Notes under the pieces: model-generated
Databases searched by the model: none
Seen by the model: the letters and a program-made list of their open reading frames with translations, nothing else
Told to the model about the DNA's origin: nothing
Program-made: the position numbers and the translations under genes
Shown here: piece after piece, positions 6,229 through 7,905 of the stretch
Position numbering within the stretch: the first letter of the stretch is position 1
Layout: every line of letters starts with the position of its first letter
Assembly: GCA_003224135.1 (NCBI GenBank)
Contig: QHYO01000674.1
Span: 1 to 7,905, forward strand
Length of the DNA stretch: 7,905 bases
Reading direction: 5' to 3'
From: Acidobacteriota bacterium
GTDB lineage: Bacteria > Acidobacteriota > Terriglobia > Acidiferrales > UBA7541

Positions 6229-6495
6229 TTTAACGATGAGAGACAATGATGTATGGGTTTGATCATAAGTGTCCATCCGTGCGAAGAGCCGTGCCGCGAA
6301 CGGCGGCCGGCGGGCGGATCAGCGTGGGCTGGGCTGGAGTCCGACGCTACATTCGGCAGAACTGGTCTCAAGACCGGCCACTGCAAGGGCAAGAGGGCGC
6401 GATCCCGACAGGATTGGGACACCTCGAGCGTGCCCCTGCCAGACAAACATTCGACTCGCGGCAATAATCTGTGGACTGGGGCAGGGTGACGAGAC
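6229..6495. other. Non-coding leader region before the glycosylase gene
   Basis: Short frames exist on both strands, but none has a family match or a ribosome binding site. The only structure I see is CTGGTCT..AGACCGG around 6361-6376 (GGTCT-CA-AGACC core with flanking pairs), a small hairpin. The end (AGGGTGACGAGAC before ATG 6496) supplies a weak ribosome binding site for the next gene. If transcription starts at the palindrome, the glycosylase mRNA would carry a leader of about 260 bases. Confidence 0.4.
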
Positions 6496-7428
6496 ATGCC
6501 GGAGCTGCCGGACATTACGGTTTACATTGAGGCGCTGGAGAAGAGGGTTCTGGGGCAGCGGGTGGAGCGTGTGCGGATTGTGAGTCCGTTTTTGTTGCGG
6601 ACAGTGGAACCGCCAGTGGCGAGCGCGGAAGGGGAAAAAGTTGTTGCTTTGAGGCGGTTGGGCAAGCGGATTTGTATTGGAGTTGAAGGTGAGATTTGGC
6701 TGGTGTTGCATTTGATGATTGCGGGGCGGCTGCACTGGTTTGAGAGGGCGGGTGGCAAGTCTGTAAAGCTTTCTGGACGGCAGAACCTGGCGGCGTTCGA
6801 GTTTTCGAATGGGACGCTGGTTTGGACGGAGGCGGGAACGCAAAAGCGCGCGTCATTGCACCTGGCCGCGGGAGAAGAAGAGCTGCGGGAATTGGATCCG
6901 GGCGGCGTGGAAGTGCTCGAGTGCGGTCCTGATGAGTTTGCTGCGGTATTGAGATCGGAAAATCACACATTGAAGCGGTCGCTAACTGATCCACGATGGT
7001 TTAGCGGGATCGGGAATGCGTATTCGGATGAGATTTTATGGGCGGCGAAACTATCTCCGACGACGCTGACGCAGAAGATGAGCGATGAACAGGTGGCGCG
7101 ATTGTTTGAAGCGACCCGCGCTACGCTAGCGGAGTGGGTGGAACGGCTGCGAACGGAGGCGGGCGAAGGATTTCCGGAAAAGGTCACAGCGTTTCGTCCG
7201 GAGATGGCGGTACATGGGAAGTACAAGCAGCCGTGCCCGCGATGCGGGAGCAAGATTCAGCGGATCAAATATGCGGCGAATGAGACGAATTATTGTGCGA
7301 CATGCCAGACGGGCGGGAAATTATTGGCGGACAGGGCGTTTTCGCGCTTGTTGAGGGAAGATTGGCCGCGGACGTTGGAAGAATTGGAGACGCAGATGAC
7401 GGAGAAGAGGGGTCGGCCACAGGGGTAG
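6496..7428 (+). CDS. Fpg/Nei-family DNA glycosylase, non-canonical subfamily
   Basis: The 310-residue protein belongs to the MutM/Nei base-excision-repair family, which removes oxidised bases and cleaves the abasic site. It keeps the catalytic N-terminal proline and glutamate (MPELP: P2, E3), the beta-hairpin lysine (K57 in RRLGKRI), and the H2TH element with WFSGIGNAYSDEIL (N174). The zinc finger uses C247, C250, C267 and C270. Unusual points: the arginine that normally sits five residues before the third zinc cysteine is Asn262 (NETNYC instead of R-x-T-x-Y/F-C). The TDPRRFG-type lesion loop is replaced by TEAGTQKRASL around 111-121. A tail of about 40 residues (GGKLLADRAFSRLLREDWPR and on) follows the finger, where canonical MutM ends. 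Lyase chemistry is likely kept, but lesion choice is probably not that of classical MutM. The start is set by the invariant MPELP. Confidence 0.9.
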   Translation: MPELPDITVYIEALEKRVLGQRVERVRIVSPFLLRTVEPPVASAEGEKVVALRRLGKRICIGVEGEIWLVLHLMIAGRLHWFERAGGKSVKLSGRQNLAAFEFSNGTLVWTEAGTQKRASLHLAAGEEELRELDPGGVEVLECGPDEFAAVLRSENHTLKRSLTDPRWFSGIGNAYSDEILWAAKLSPTTLTQKMSDEQVARLFEATRATLAEWVERLRTEAGEGFPEKVTAFRPEMAVHGKYKQPCPRCGSKIQRIKYAANETNYCATCQTGGKLLADRAFSRLLREDWPRTLEELETQMTEKRGRPQG

Positions 7429-7529
7429 CGAGTCACAGAGAGGTGAAACGAAAGGATAACGCGGAAGCGCAATTCGAGTTTCGGCAGGCTGATTGCGTGA
7501 ACGGACGTGAGAAACTGCAGCTGGCCGGA

Positions 7530-7905
7530 TTAAATCTGTGCCTGACCGCCATCAACGAAGAGCTCGATTGCATTGACGTAGCTACTGTCGTCGCAGGCGA
7601 GGAACACTACAGCCTTTGCGACCTCATCGAGTTCGCCGACTCTGCCAAGAGGAGTGCTGCCAGCCGCGCCGTCCGAAAAATTGTTTTATTTGTTCATCAG
7701 TCAGACCCAAGGAGTTCTTGTAGCCTGGTGAGGGGACTGTGCCAGGGCTCACGACGTTAACGCGAATCTTGCGGTCTTTTGGATCCACGGACCAGCCGCG
7801 CGCGAAAGAGCGGACAGCGGCTTTCGTTGCGCTGTAAACGCTGAATGCGGGCGCTCCCTTGATGGACAATCGAAGCATTCAGAACGATGGCACTGCCGTC
7901 TTTCA
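7530..7905 (-). pseudogene. SDR-family oxidoreductase, C-terminal part, two frameshifts, cut by window end
   Basis: Minus-strand pieces in three segments rebuild the end of a short-chain dehydrogenase/reductase. DGSAIVLNASIV comes first (about 7868-7903). IKGAPAFSVYSATKAAV with the catalytic Y-x3-K, VNVVSPGTVPSPGY and [12 protein letters not shown] come next in a shifted frame. [45 protein letters not shown] and the stop at 7530-7532 come in a further frame. The joins are near 7864-7867 (about two bases missing) and at 7673-7674 (one extra C). The protein would be an NAD(P)-dependent oxidoreductase of unknown substrate; the cofactor-binding N-terminus lies beyond the window. Good conservation on both sides of each shift means either very recent inactivation or base-calling errors. 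Confidence 0.8.

Noticed and set aside
6319..6994. Minus-strand frames (174 and 159 codons) over the glycosylase gene
   Set aside because: Their products are Pro/Ser/Gln-rich and lie antisense to a well-supported Fpg/Nei gene.
7293..7760. Plus-strand frame of 155 codons
   Set aside because: It overlaps the end of the glycosylase gene in another frame and lies antisense to the SDR remnant; no motif is seen.

Overview
The window looks like a stretch of ordinary chromosome from a moderately GC-rich, free-living bacterium, most likely a member of the Acidobacteriota (inference). Pointers in that direction are the futalosine-pathway gene mqnC, a stand-alone secreted FecR-domain protein, a pilin-like single-span protein, a zinc-ribbon/RNase HI gene pair, and an Fpg/Nei-like glycosylase of a non-canonical subfamily. 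No rRNA, tRNA, CRISPR array, transposase, phage gene or plasmid function was found.

Left part (1-1700): a FecR-domain protein is encoded on the minus strand, with a stem-loop just after its stop. Upstream of it on the same strand lies a broken remnant of a SpoIIE/PPM-type serine phosphatase, and next to that a 16-base palindrome (CTAG repeats) that places stop codons in all six frames. Central-left part (1720-4210, plus strand): a pilin-like membrane-anchored protein, a small two-span membrane protein (DUF6249-like), two hairpins, then a tight two-gene unit. That unit encodes a coiled-coil/C4 zinc-ribbon protein and a ribonuclease HI-like protein with an unusual C-terminal DUF104-like extension joined by a repeat-derived linker.

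Central-right part (4333-5861, minus strand): mqnC (menaquinone biosynthesis by the futalosine route), followed 17 bases downstream by a PhnB/VOC-fold protein. A doubtful small reading frame overlaps the mqnC start. A mostly non-coding stretch at 6167-6495 contains a clean operator-like palindrome. Right part: an Fpg/Nei-family DNA glycosylase on the plus strand whose usual zinc-finger arginine and lesion-loop residues are replaced. The window ends in a minus-strand short-chain dehydrogenase/reductase that is broken by two frameshifts and runs off the right edge.

The genes do not form one pathway; they read as several independent housekeeping transcription units with two decaying genes between them. 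I found no convincing new multi-gene system. The most unusual items are the RNase HI-DUF104 fusion, the divergent glycosylase, the 6212-6227 palindrome, and the six-frame stop palindrome.
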